Assembly (NCBI RefSeq): GCF_000003605.2
Contig: NW_003106253.1
Coordinates: 1 to 29,810, forward strand
Direction: 5' to 3'
Source of the DNA: Saccoglossus kowalevskii
Taxonomy: Eukaryota > Hemichordata > Enteropneusta > Harrimaniidae
DNA: 29,810 nucleotides
The position numbers and the translations under genes were made by a program. The stretch's first letter is position 1. Each line of letters starts with the position of its first letter. The notes below the pieces were generated by a model, which was not told where the DNA came from, made no database searches, and saw only the letters and a list, made by a program, of their open reading frames with translations. Positions 8,452 to 19,911 of this stretch are shown here, one piece after another.

Positions 8452-9242
8452 GGCTTTGCCTTACACATTGAAATTACACTTACGCAATTTTAGTGCATTA
8501 TTTCATACTCTAATGTTAAACATTTAATAACAGAATTTGTGGAAATTATTATAAAATTTCCAGTTCATAGAGAATTTTAAAAAATGCTTGTATTTTTAAT
8601 GAAAAAACAGTGTTTGCAGTCTGCACCTATTTGTTTTAAAGCTGATAAAACAGCGTGCAAAGTTGTACAAAGCGATTGCAAAGTTTGTAGATTTGCGTGT
8701 TTATTTTACCTAAATTGTTGCTATATCGAACCCTGGCGTTATAAAGTATGAAACACAAATAAAAACCATGTAAAGCCTTCGATGTTAGCAACCTGTTATA
8801 TGAGCCAGCCGTAAAAGGTACAAACAAACAGCTTAAAACTTGAAAAGCGATTGAAAAGTTGTTAGATATGCGTGTATATTTCCCCTAAGTAAGTTCATAT
8901 AGAACCCCGCAGTAAAAATTTTTAAAATATGTAAAAGTCTAAAAATATAATTTATGTTCACAGATTGTACCACTGTCCAAGTGTAAGAGGATAAACAAAG
9001 TGCTTACAAAGTTGTGAAAAGCTAGTGCAAAGTTGTCAGATTTTACATGGAAATGTTACCTATGATGTTACATTACCGAGACCTGGAGTTAAATGTTCGG
9101 AAAGTAAATAAATATTTCGTAAAATGCCGTTTGAATATCGTAGTTGCTCCCGAAACACATGTAATTTTGAAACGTTGGCAAACATTTAATGGTCTCCAAT
9201 TTCAATAAATTTCAAATGATTCTAATAGGTAAGTGGTCAGGT
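8361..9242 (+). repeat. M10, monomer 882 bp, alpha class
   Basis: Alpha-class segment behind a 5S-like element of mixed type: first-form GATCAACTG start but second-form T7 run. Subunit B/C region carries TATAATTTATGTTCACAG, shared with M12-M17, M21, M31 and M33. Confidence 0.95.
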
Positions 9243-9333
9243 GATTGACCGATAATAAAAGTAAAGATCAAACGGTCGTGGTTAGTACCTGCATGGGAGA
9301 CCAACTGAGATAACAGTCGGAGAATATTTTTTT
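9243..9333 (+). pseudogene. 5S-derived segment, M11 (second form)
   Basis: GATTGACCG start, AACGGTCGTGG, box C 9280-9302 unaltered, T7 end. Confidence 0.55.
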
Positions 9334-10124
9334 GGCTTTGCCTTACACATTGAAATTACACTTACGCAATTTTAGTGCATTATTTCATACTCTAATGTTA
9401 AACATTTAATAACAGAATTTGTGGAAATTATTATAAAATTTCCAGTTCATAGAGAATTTTAAAAAATGCTTGTATTTTTAATAAAAAAACAGTGTTTGCA
9501 GTCTGCACCTATTTGTTCTAAAGCTGATAAAACAGCGTGCAAAGTTGTACAAAGCGATTGCAAAGTTTGTAGATTTGCGTGTTTATTTGACCTAAATTGT
9601 TGCTATATCGAACCCTGGCGTTATAAAGTATGAAACACAAATAAAAACCATGTAAAGCCTTCGATGTTAGCAGCCTGTCATATGAGCCAGCCGTAAAAGG
9701 TACAAACAAACAGCTTAAAACTTGAAAAGCGATTGAAAAGTTGTTAGATATGCGTGTATATTTCCCCTAAGTAATTTCATATAGAACCCCGCAGTAATTT
9801 TTTTTAAAATAAGTAAAAGTCTAAAAATATCATTTATGTTCGCAGATTGTACCACTGTCCAAGTGTAAGAGGATAAACAAAGTGCTTACAAAGTTGTGAA
9901 AAGCTAGTGCAAAGTTGTCAGATTTACATGGAAATGTTACTTATGGTGTTAAATTACCGAGACCTGGAGTTAAATGTTCGGAAAAGTAAATAAATATTTC
10001 GTAAAATGCCGTTTGAATATCGTAGTTGCTCCCGAAGCACGTGGAATTTTGAAACATTCGCAAACATTTAATGGTCTCCAATTTCAAAAAAGTTCAAATG
10101 ATTCTCATAGGTGAGTGGTCAGGT
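9243..10124 (+). repeat. M11, monomer 882 bp, alpha class
   Basis: Alpha class after a second-form 5S-like element (GATTGACCG, T7). It carries GTTAGCAGCCTG where most copies have GTTAGCAACCTG. Confidence 0.95.
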
Positions 10125-10215
10125 GATCAACTGATAATAAAAGTAAAGATCAATCGGTCGCGGTTAGTACCTGCATGGGAGACCAACTGAAACAACAGTC
10201 GGAGAATATGTTTTT
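10125..10215 (+). pseudogene. 5S-derived segment, M12 (first form)
   Basis: Box C 10162-10184 unaltered; the following stem loop reads ACTGAAACAACAGT; T5 end. Confidence 0.55.
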
Positions 10216-11006
10216 GGCTTTGCCTTACACATTGAAATTACACTTACGCAATTTTAGTGCATTATTTCATACTCTAATGTCAAACATTTAATAACAGAAT
10301 TTGTGGAAATTTTTATAAAAGTTCCAGTACATGGAGAATTTTAAAAAATGCTTGTATTTTTAATGGAAAAACAGTTTTTGTAGTCTGCCCTATTTGATCT
10401 AAAGCTGAAAAAAACAGCGTGCAAAGTTGTTCAAAGCGATTGCAAAGTTTGTAGATTTGCGTGTTTATTTGACCTAAATTGTTGCTATATCGAACCCTGC
10501 CGTTATAAAGTATGAAAAACGTATAAAAACCATGTAAAGCCTTCGATGTTAGCAACTTGTCATATGAGCCAGCCGTAAAAGGTACAAACAAACAACTTAA
10601 AAATTGAAAAGCGATTGAAAAGTTGTTAGATATGCGTGTAAATTTCCCCTATGTAATTTCATATAGAACCCCGCAGTAAAATTTTTTAAAATATGTAAAA
10701 GTCTAAAAATATAATTTATGTTCACAGATTGTACCACTGTCCAAGTGTAAGAGGATAAACAAAGTGCTTACAAAGTTGTGAAAAGCTAGTGCAAAGTTGT
10801 CAGATTTACATGGAAATGTTACCTATGGTGTTACCTTACCGAGACCTGGAGTTAAATGTTCGGAAAAGTAAATAAATATTTCGTAAAATGCCGTTTGAAT
10901 ATCGTAGTTGCTCCCGAAACACATGGAATTTTGAAACGTTGGCAAACATTTAATGGTCTCCAATTTCAATAAATTTCAAATGATTCTAATAGGTAAGTGG
11001 TCAGGT
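10125..11006 (+). repeat. M12, monomer 882 bp, beta class
   Basis: Beta class, very close to M1, M15 and M18 in the segment after the 5S-like element (AGTACATGGAG in M1, M12, M15 and M18). Confidence 0.95.
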
Positions 11007-11097
11007 GATTGACCGATAATAAAAGTAAAGATCTAACGGTCGTGGTTAGTACCTGCATGGGAGACCAACTGAGATAACAGTCGGAGAATATTTTTTT
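11007..11097 (+). pseudogene. 5S-derived segment, M13 (second form)
   Basis: GATTGACCG start, AAAGATCTAACGGTCG before box C 11044-11066, T7 end. Confidence 0.55.
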
Positions 11098-11895
11098 GGC
11101 TTTGCCTTACACATTGAAATTACACTTACGCAATTTTAATTTTAGTGCATTATTTCATACTCTAATGTTAAACATTTAATAACAGAATTTGTGGAAATTA
11201 TTATAAAATTTCCAGTTCATAAAGAATTTAAAAAAAATGCTTGTATTTTTAATGAAAAAACAGTGTTTGCAGTCTGCACCTATTTGTTCTAAAGCTGATA
11301 AAACAGCGTGCAAAGTTGTACAAAGCGATTGCAAAGTTTGTATATTTGCGTGTTTATTTGACCTAAATTGTTGCTATATCGAACCCTGCCGTTATAAAGT
11401 ATGAAAAACGTATAAAAACCATGTAAAGCCTTCGATGTTAGCAACTTGTTATATGAGCCAGCCGTAAAAGGTACAAACAAACAACTTAAAACTTGAAAAG
11501 CGATTGAAAAGTTGTTAGATATGCGTGTAAATTTCCCCTAAGTAATTTCATATAGAACCCCGCAGTAAAATTTTTTAAAATATGTAAAAGTCTAAAAATA
11601 TAATTTATGTTCACAGATTGTACCACTGTCCAAGTGTAAGAGGATAAACAAAGTGCTTACAAAGTTGTGAAAAGCTAGTGCAAAGTTGTCAGATTTACAT
11701 GGAAATGTTACCTATGGTGTTACATTACCGAGACCTGGAGTTAAATGTTCGAAAAAGTAAATAAATATTTCGTAAAATGCCGTTTAAATATCGTAGTTGC
11801 TCCCGAAACACATGGAATTTTGAAACGTTGGCAAACATTTAATGGTCTCCAATTTCAATAAATTTCAAATGATTCTAATAGGTAAGTGGTCAGGT
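11007..11895 (+). repeat. M13, longest monomer, 889 bp, alpha class
   Basis: Its extra length comes mainly from a 6-base tandem duplication at about 11131-11145, where CAATTTTAG becomes CAATTTTAATTTTAG. Alpha class on the left, but its subunit A ends in the beta-type TGCCGTTATAAAGTATGAAAA, so it is a mosaic. Confidence 0.95.
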
Positions 11896-11984
11896 GATTG
11901 ACCGATAATAAAAGTAAAGATCAAACGGTCGTGGTTAGTACCTGCATGGGAGACCAACTGAGACAACAGTCGGAGAATATTTTT
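11896..11984 (+). pseudogene. 5S-derived segment, M14 (second form)
   Basis: Box C 11933-11955 unaltered; the T run is T5 followed by C rather than T7. Confidence 0.55.
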
Positions 11985-12776
11985 CTGGCTTTGCCTTACA
12001 CATTGAAATTACACTTACGCAATTTTAGTGCATTATTTCATACTCTAATGTTAAACATTTAATAACAGAATTTGTGGAAATTATTATAAAATTTCCAGTT
12101 CATAGAGAATTTAAAAAAATGCTTGTATTTTTAATAAAAAAACAGTGTTTGCAGTCTGCACCTATTTGTTCTAAAGCTGATAAAACAGCGTGCAAAGTTG
12201 TACAAAGCGATTGCAAAGTTTGTAGATTTGCGTGTTTATTTGATCTAAATTGTTGCTATATCGAACCCTGCCGTTATAAAGTATGAAAAACGTATAAAAA
12301 CCATGTAAAGCCTTCGATGTTAGCAACTTGTCATATGAGCCAGCCGTAAAAGGTACAAACAAACAACTTAAAACTTGAAAAGCGATTGAAAAGTTGTTAG
12401 ATATGCGTGTAAATTTCCCCTAAGTAATTTCATATAAAACCCCGCAGTAAAATTTTTTAAAATATGTAAAAGTCTAAAAATATAATTTATGTTCACAGAT
12501 TGCACCACTGTCCAAGTGTAAGAGGATAAACAAAGTGCTTACAAAGTTGTGAAAAGCTAGTGCAAAGTTGTCAGATTTACATGGAAATGTTACCTATGAT
12601 GTTACATTACCGAGACCTGGAGTTAAATGTTCGGAAAGTAAATAAATATTTCGTAAAATGCCGTTTGAATAACGTAGTTGCTCCCGAAACACGTGGAATT
12701 TTGAAACATTCGCAAGCATTTAATGGTCTCCAATTTCAAGAAATTCAAAATGATTCTCATAGGTGAGTGGTCAGCT
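11896..12776 (+). repeat. M14, monomer 881 bp, alpha/beta mosaic
   Basis: Resembles M13: alpha-type left segment followed by a beta-type subunit A. The single G-A-A-A-G-T form (TTCGGAAAGTAAATAAAT) appears at its right end. Confidence 0.95.
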
Positions 12777-12867
12777 GATCAACCGATAATAAAAGTAAAG
12801 ATCAATCGGGCGCGGTTAGTACCTTCATGGGAGACCAACTGAGACAACAGTCGGAGAATATGTTTTT
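12777..12867 (+). pseudogene. 5S-derived segment, M15
   Basis: Preceded by TCAGCT; box C 12814-12836 has ACCTTCATGG; ATCGGGCG instead of ATCGGTCG; T5 end. Confidence 0.55.
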
Positions 12868-13656
12868 GGCTTTGCCTTACACATTGAAATTACACTTACG
12901 CAATTTTAGTGCATTATTTCATACTCTAATGTCAAACATTTAATAACAGAATTTGTGGAAATTTTTATAAAAGTTCCAGTACATGGAGTATTTTAAAAAA
13001 TGCTTGTATTTTTAATGGAAAAACAGTTTTTGTAGTCTGCCCTATTTTATCTAAAGCTGAAAAAAACAGCGTGCAAAGTTGTTCAAAGCGATTGCAAAGT
13101 TTGTAGATTTGCGTGTTTATTTGACCTAAATTGTTGCTATATCGAACCCTGCCGTTATAAAGTATGAAAAACGTATAAAAACCATGTAAAGCCTTCGATG
13201 TTAGCAACTTGTCATATGAGCCAGCCGTAAAAGGTACAAACAAACAACTTAAAACTTGAAAAGCGATTGAAAAGTTGTTAGATATGCGTGTAAATTTCCC
13301 CTAAGTAATTTCATATAGAACCCCGCAGTAAAATTTTTTAAAATATGTAAAAGTCTAAAAATATAATTTATGTTCACAGATTGTACCACTGTCCAAGTGT
13401 AAGAGGATAAACAAAGTGCTGACAAAGTTGTGAAAAGCTAGTGCAAAGTTGTCAGATTTACATGGAAATGTTACCTATGATGTTACATTACCGAGACCTG
13501 GAGTTAAATGTTCGGAAAGTAAATAAATATTCGTAAAATGCCGTTTGAATATCGTAGTTGCTCCCGAAACACGTGGAATTTTGAAACATTCGCAAGCATT
13601 TAATGGTCTCCAATTTCAAGAAAATCAAAATGATTCTCATAGGTGAGTGGTCAGCT
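12777..13656 (+). repeat. M15, monomer 880 bp, beta class
   Basis: Opens with TCAGCTGATC and the box C variant ACCTTCATGG. Both are shared with the next monomer, which suggests that M15 and M16 arose by a recent neighbouring duplication. Confidence 0.95.
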
Positions 13657-13747
13657 GATCAACCGATAATAAAAGTAAAAATCAATCGGGCGCGGTTAGT
13701 ACCTTCATGGGAGACCAACTGAGACAACAGTCGGAGAATATGTTTTT
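13657..13747 (+). pseudogene. 5S-derived segment, M16
   Basis: Same ACCTTCATGG box C (13694-13716) and ATCGGGCG as M15; box A region AAGTAAAAATC; T5 end. Confidence 0.55.
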
Positions 13748-14536
13748 GGCTTTGCCTTACACATTGAAATTACACTTACGCAATTTTAGTGCATTATTTC
13801 ATACTCTAATGTCAAACATTTAATAACAGAATTTGTGGAAATTTTAATAAAAGTTCCAGTTCATGGAGAATTTTAAAAAATGCTTGTATTTTTAATGGAA
13901 AAACAGTTTGTGTAGTCTGCCCTGTTTGATCTAAAGCTGAAAAAAACAGCGTGCAAAGTTGTTCAAAGAGATTGCATAGTTTTTAGATTTGCGTGTTTAT
14001 TTGACCTAAATTGTTGCTATATCGAACCCTGGCGTTATAAAGTATGAAAAACGTATAAAAACAATGTAAAGCCTTCGATGTTAGCAACCTGTTATATGAG
14101 CAAGCCGTAAAAGGTACAAACAAACAGCTTAAAACTTGAAAAGCGATTGAAAAGTTGTTAGATATGCGTGTATATTTCCCCTAAGTAAGTTCATATAGAA
14201 CCCCGCAGTAAAAATTTTTAAAATATGTAAAAGTCTAAAAATATAATTTATGTTCACAGATTGTACCACTGTCCAAGTGTAAGAGGATAAACAAAGTGCT
14301 TACAAAGTTGTGAAAAGCTAGTGCAAAGTTGACAGATTTACATGGAAATGTTACCTATGATGTTACATTACCGAGACCTGGAGTTAAATGTTCGGAAAGT
14401 AAATAAATATTTCGTAAAATGCCGTTTGAATATCGTAGTTGCTCCCGAAACACGTGGAATTTTGAAACATTCGCAAGCATTTAATGGTCTCCAATTCCAT
14501 AAATTCAAAATGATTCTCATAGGTGAGTGGTAAGCT
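13657..14536 (+). repeat. M16, monomer 880 bp, beta-prime class
   Basis: Same 5S-like element variant as M15 but a beta-prime segment after it, so an exchange breakpoint lies between about 13760 and 13850. Confidence 0.95.
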
Positions 14537-14627
14537 GATCAACCGATAATAAAAGTAAAGATCAATCGGTCGTGGTTAATACCTGCATGGGAGACCAACT
14601 GAGACAACAGTCGGAGAATATGTTTTT
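14537..14627 (+). pseudogene. 5S-derived segment, M17
   Basis: Box C 14574-14596 has GGTTAATACC, which changes the AGTA of loop E. It is preceded by GGTAAGCT; T5 end. Confidence 0.55.
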
Positions 14628-15418
14628 GGCTTTGCCTTACACATTGAAATTACACTTACGCAATTTTAGTGCATTATTTCATACTTGAATGTCAAACATT
14701 TAATAACAGAATTTGTGGGAATTTTTATAAAAGTTCTAGTTCATAGAGAATTTTAAAAAATGCTTGTATTTTTAATGAAAAAACAGTTTTTGCAGTCTGC
14801 ACCTATTTGTTCTAAAGCTGATAAAACAGCGTGCAACGTTGTTCAAAGCGATTGCAAAGTTTGTAGATTTGCGTGTTTATTTTACCTAAATTGTTGCTAT
14901 ATCGAACCCTGGCGTTATAAAGTATGAAACACAAATACAAACCATGTAAAGCCTTCGATGTTAGCAACCTGTCATATGAGCCAGCCGTAAAAGGTACAAA
15001 CAAACAGCTTAAAACATGAAAAGCGATTGAAAAGTTGTTAGATATGCGTGTATATTTCCCCTAAATAATTTCATATAGAACCCCGCAGTAAAATTTTTTA
15101 AAATATGTAAAAGTCTAAAAATATAATTTATGTTCACAGATTGTACCACTGTCCAAGTGTAAGAGGATAAACAAAGTGCTTACAAAGTTGTGAAAAGCTA
15201 GTGCAAAGTTGTCAGATTTACATGGAAATGTTACCTATGGTGTTACATTACCGAGACCTGTAGTTAAATGTTCGGAAAAGTAAATAAATATTTCGTAAAA
15301 TGCCGTTTGAATATCGTAGTTGCTCCCGAAACACATGGAATTTTGAAACGTTGGCAAACATTTAATGGTCTCCAATTTCAATAAATTTCAAATGATTCTA
15401 ATAGGTAAGTGGTCAGGT
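14537..15418 (+). repeat. M17, monomer 882 bp, alpha-like class
   Basis: Carries rare variants GGTTAATACC, CATACTTGAATGTC, AAAGTTCTAGTTCATAG and GTGCAACGTTGTTC. All recur together in M22, 4,403 bp (five monomers) away. Confidence 0.95.
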
Positions 15419-15509
15419 GATTGACCGATAATAAAAGTAAAGACCAATCGGTCGTGGTTAGTACCTGCATGGGAGACCAACTGAGATAACAGTCGGAGAA
15501 TATTTTTTT
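15419..15509 (+). pseudogene. 5S-derived segment, M18 (second form)
   Basis: GATTGACCG start with AAGACCAATCGGTCG, so GACCGAT pairs fully with ATCGGTC; box C 15456-15478 unaltered; T7 end. Confidence 0.55.
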
Positions 15510-16301
15510 GGCTTTGCCTTACACATTGAAATTACACTTACGCAATTTTAGTGCATTATTTCATACTCTAATGTCAAACATTTAATAACAGAATTTGTGG
15601 AAATTTTTATAAAAGTTCCAGTACATGGAGAATTTTAAAAAATGCTTGTATTTTTAATGGAAAAACAGTTTTTTGTAGTCTGCCCTATTTGATCTATAGC
15701 TGAAAAAAACAGCGTGCAAAGTTGTTCAAAGCGATTGCAAAGTTTGTAGATTTGCGTGTTTATTTGACCTAAATTGTTGCTATATCGAACCCTGCCGTTA
15801 TAAAGTATGAAAAACGTATAAAAACCATGTAAAGCCTTCGATGTTAGCAACTTGTCATATGAGCCAGCCGTAAAAGGTACAAACAAACAACTTAAAACTT
15901 GAAAAGCGATTGAAAAGTTGTTAGATATGCGTGTATATTTCCCCTAAGTAATTTCATATAGAACCCCGCAGTAAAATTTTTTAAAATATGTAAAAGTCTA
16001 AAAATATCATTTATGTTCGCAGATTGTACCACTGTCCAAGTGTAAGAGGATAAACAAAGTGCTTACAAAGTTGTGAAAAGCTAGTGCAAAGTTGTCAGAT
16101 TTACATGGAAATGTTACTTATGGTGTTAAATTACCGAGACCTGGAGTTAAATGTTCGGAAAAGTAAATAAATATTTCGTAAAATGCCGTTTGAATATCGT
16201 AGTTGCTTCCGAAGCACGTGGAATTTTGAAACATTCGCAAACATTTAATGGTCTCCAATTTTAAAAAATTTCAAATGATTCTCATAGGTGAGTGGTCAGG
16301 T
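15419..16301 (+). repeat. M18, monomer 883 bp, beta class
   Basis: Second-form 5S-like element (GATTGACCG, T7) joined to a beta-class segment. Subunits B and C are of the common ATATCATTTATGTTCGC type. Confidence 0.95.
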
Positions 16302-16392
16302 GATCAACTGATAATAAAAGTAAAGATCAATCGGTCGCGGTTAGTACCTGCATGGGAGACCAACTGAGACAACAGTCGGAGAATATGTTTTT
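16302..16392 (+). pseudogene. 5S-derived segment, M19 (first form)
   Basis: GATCAACTG start, box C 16339-16361 unaltered, T5 end. Confidence 0.55.
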
Positions 16393-17182
16393 GGCTTTGC
16401 CTTACACATTGAAATTACACTTACGCAATTTTAGTGCATTATTTCATACTCTAATGTCAAACATTTAATAACAGAAGTTGTGGAAATTTTTATAAAAGTT
16501 CCAGTTCATGGAGAATTTTAAAAAATGCTTGTATTTTTAATGGAAAAACAGTTTTTGTAGTCTGCCCTATTTGATCTAAAGCTGAAAAAACAGCGTGCAA
16601 AGTTGTTCAAAGCGATTGCAAAGTTTGTAGATTTGCGTGTTTATTTGACCTAAATTGTTGCTATATCGAACCCTGGTGTTATAAAGTATGAAACACAAAT
16701 AAAAACCATGTAAAGCTTTCGATGTTAGCAACCTGTCATATGAGCCAGCCGTAAAAGGTACAAACAAACAGCTTAAAACTTGAAAAGCGATTGAAAAGTT
16801 GTTAGATATGCCTGTATATTTCCCCTAAGTAATTTCATATAGAACCCCGCAGTAAAATTTTTTAAAATATGTAAAAGTCTAAAAATATCATTTATGTTCG
16901 CAGATTGTACCACTGTCCAAGTGTAAGAGGATAAACAAAGTGCTTACAAAGTTGTGAAAAGCTAGTGCAAAGTTCTCAGATTTACATGGAAATGTTACCT
17001 ATGGTGATACATTACCGAGACCTGGAGTTAAATGTTCGGAAAAGTAAATAAATATTTCGTAAAATGCCGTGAGAATATCGTAGTTGCTCCCGAAACACGT
17101 GGAATTTTGAAACATTGGCAAACATTTAATGGTCTCCAATTTCAAAAAATTTCAAATGATTCTCATAGGTGAGTGGTCAGGT
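16302..17182 (+). repeat. M19, monomer 881 bp, beta class
   Basis: Beta class with an alpha-type end to subunit A (CCCTGGTGTTATAAAG). Subunit C carries GGTGATACATTACC and CCGTGAGAATATCG, shared with the ends of M24 and M27. Confidence 0.95.
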
Positions 17183-17273
17183 GATCAACCGATAATAAAA
17201 GTAAAGATCAGTTGGTCGCGGTTAGTACCTGCATGGGAGACCAACTGAGACAACAGTCGGAAAATATGTTTTT
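17183..17273 (+). pseudogene. 5S-derived segment, M20 (first form)
   Basis: AAAGATCAGTTGGTCG before box C 17220-17242, which is unaltered; T5 end. Confidence 0.55.
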
Positions 17274-18061
17274 GGCTTTGCCTTACACATTGAAATTACA
17301 CTTACGCAATTTTAGTGCATTATTTCATACTCTAATGTCAAACATTTAATAACAGAATTTGTGGAAATTTTTTAAAAGTTCCAGTTCATGGAGAATTTTA
17401 AAAAATGCTTGTATTTTTAATGGAAAAACAGTTTTTGTAGTCTGCCCTATTTGATCTAAAGCTGAAAAAACAGCGTGCAAAGTTGTTCAAAGCGATTGCA
17501 AAGTTTGTAGATTTGCGTGTTTATTTGACCTAAATTGTTTCTATATCGAACCCTGCCGTTATAAAGTATGAAAAACGTATAAAAACAATGTAAAGCCTTC
17601 GATGTTAGCACCTGTCATATGAGCCAACCGTAAAAGGTACAAACAAACAGCTTAAAACTTGAAAAGCGATTGAAAAGTTGTTAGATATGCGTATATATTT
17701 CCCCTAAGTAATTTCATATAGAACCCCGCAGTATAATTTTTTAAAATATGTAAAAGTCTAAAAATATCATTTATGTTCGCAGATTGTACCACTGTCCAAG
17801 TGTAAGAGGATAAACAAAGTGCTTACAAAGTTGTGAAAAGCTAGTGCAAAGTTCTCAGATTTACATGGAAATGTTACTTATGGTGTTAAATTACCGAGAC
17901 CTGGAGTTAAATGTTCGGAAAAGTAAATAAATATTTCGTAAAATGCCGTTTGAATATCGTAGTTGCTCCCGAAGCACGTGGAATTTTGAAACATTGGCAA
18001 ACATTTAATGGTCTCCAATTTCAAAAAATTTCAAATGATTCTCATAGGTGAGTGGTCAGGT
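17183..18061 (+). repeat. M20, monomer 879 bp, beta class
   Basis: Beta class with TTTTTTAAAAGTTCC. The AATTGTTTCTATATCG variant is shared with M8 and M21. Confidence 0.95.
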
Positions 18062-18152
18062 GATCAACCGATAATAAAAGTATAGATAAATCAGTCGCGG
18101 TTAGTACCTGCATGGGAGACCAACTGAGACAACAGTCGGAAAATATGTTTTT
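18062..18152 (+). pseudogene. 5S-derived segment, M21 (first form)
   Basis: Box A region changed to AAGTATAGATAAATCAG; box C 18099-18121 unaltered; T5 end. Confidence 0.5.
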
Positions 18153-18939
18153 GGCTTTGCCTTACACATTGAAATTACACTTACGCAATTTTAGTGCATT
18201 ATTTCATACTCTAATGTCAAACATTTAATAACAGAATTTGTGGAAATGTTTTAAAAGTTCCAGTTCATGGAGAATTTTAAAAAATGCTTGTATTTTTAAT
18301 GGAAAAACAGTTTTTGTAGTCTACCCTATTTGATCTAAAGCTGAAAAAACAGCGTGCAAAGTTGTTCAAAGCGATTGCAAAGTTTGTAGATTTGCGTGTT
18401 TATTTGACCTAAATTGTTTCTATATCGAACCCTGCCGTTATAAAGTATGAAAAACGTATAAAAACAATGTAAAGCCTTCGATGTTTGCAACCTGTCATAT
18501 GAGCCAGCCGTAAAAGGTACAAACAAACAGCTTAAAACTTGAAAAGCGATTGAAAAGTTATTAGATATGCGTGTATATTTCCCCTAAGTAAGTTCATATA
18601 GAACCCCGCAGTAAAAATTTTTAAAATATGTAAAAGTCTAAAAATATAATTTATGTTCACAGATTGTACCACTGTCCAAGTGTAAGAGGATAAACAAAGT
18701 GCTTACAAAGTTGTGAAAAGCTAGTGCAAAGTTGTCAGATTTACATGGAAATGTTACCTATGATGTTACATTACCGAGACCTGGAGTTAAATGTTCGGAA
18801 AGTAAATAAATATTTCGTAAAATGCCGTTTGAATATCGTAGTTGCTCCCGAAACACGTGGAATTTTGAAACATTCGCAAGCATTTAATGGTCTCCAATTC
18901 CAAAAATTCAAAATGATTCTCATAGGTGAGTGGTCAGCT
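18062..18939 (+). repeat. M21, monomer 878 bp, beta class
   Basis: Like M20 on the left. Its right half changes to the TATAATTTATGTTCACAG type that precedes M17-like copies. Confidence 0.95.
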
Positions 18940-19030
18940 GATCAACCGATAATAAAAGTAAAGATCAATCGGTCGTGGTTAATACCTGCATGGGAGACCG
19001 ACTGAGACAACAGTCGGAGAATATGTTTTT
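18940..19030 (+). pseudogene. 5S-derived segment, M22
   Basis: GGTTAATACC box C (18977-18999) as in M17. The stem after it is perfect: CCGACTG with CAGTCGG. T5 end. Confidence 0.55.
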
Positions 19031-19820
19031 GGCTTTGCCTTACACATTGAAATTACACTTACGCAATTTTAGTGCATTATTTCATACTTGAATGTCAAAC
19101 ATTTAATAACAGAATTTGTGGGAATTTTTATAAAAGTTCTAGTTCATAGAGAATTTTAAAAAATGCTTGTATTTTTAATGAAAAAACAGTTTTTGCAGTC
19201 TGCACCTATTTGTTCTAAAGCTGATAAAACAGCGTGCAACGTTGTTCAAAGCGATTGCAAAGTTTGTAGATTTGCGTGTTTATTTTACCTAAATTGTTAC
19301 TATATCGAACCCTGGCGTTATAAAGTATGAAACACAAATACAAACCATGTAAAGCCTTCGATGTTAGCAACCTGTCATATGAGCCAGCCGTAAAAGGTAC
19401 AAACAAACAGCTTAAAACATGAAAAGCGATTGAAAAGTTGTTAGATATGCGTGTATATTTCCCCTAAGTAATTTCATATAGAACCCCGCAGTAAAATTTT
19501 TTAAAATATGTAAAGTCTAAAAATATCATTTATGTTCGCAGATTGTACCACTGTCCAAGTGTAAGAGGATAAACAAAGTGCTTACAAAGTTGTGAAAAGC
19601 TAGTGCAAAGTTGTCAGATTTACATGGAAATGTTACCTATGATGTTACATTACCGAGACCTGGAGTTAAATGTTCGGAAAAGTAAATAAATATTTCGTAA
19701 AATGCCGTTTGAATATCGTAGTTGCCCCCGAAGCACGTGGAATTTTGAAACATTCGCAAACATTTAATGGTCTCCAATTTCAAAAAATTTCGAATGATTC
19801 TCATAGGTGAGTGGTCAGGT
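18940..19820 (+). repeat. M22, monomer 881 bp, alpha-like class, near-twin of M17
   Basis: Repeats the rare variants of M17 in order. Box C is followed by CGACTG rather than AACTG, which makes the stem 18998-19004 / 19011-19017 perfectly paired. Confidence 0.95.
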
Positions 19821-19911
19821 GATCAACTGATAATAAAAGTAAAGATCAATCGGTCGCGGTTAGTACCTGCATGGGAGACCAACTGAGACAACAGTCGGAG
19901 AATATGTTTTT
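19821..19911 (+). pseudogene. 5S-derived segment, M23 (first form)
   Basis: GATCAACTG start, box C 19858-19880 unaltered, T5 end. Confidence 0.55.

Noticed and set aside
8636-8827. A minus-strand open frame of 63 codons that recurs in many monomers (for example 8636-8827, 9518-9709, 21864-22055)
   Set aside because: It lies across subunit A and recurs only because the monomer recurs. Many other monomers do not keep it whole, its length varies with single indels, the protein is of low complexity in its bases with no known domain, and there is no sign that changes avoid the protein sequence.
18724-19005. A plus-strand open frame of 93 codons running through subunit C into the 5S-like element
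   Set aside because: Present only in copies with GGAAAGTAAAT (one A fewer); in most monomers the reading frame is not kept. It crosses the non-coding 5S-like segment.
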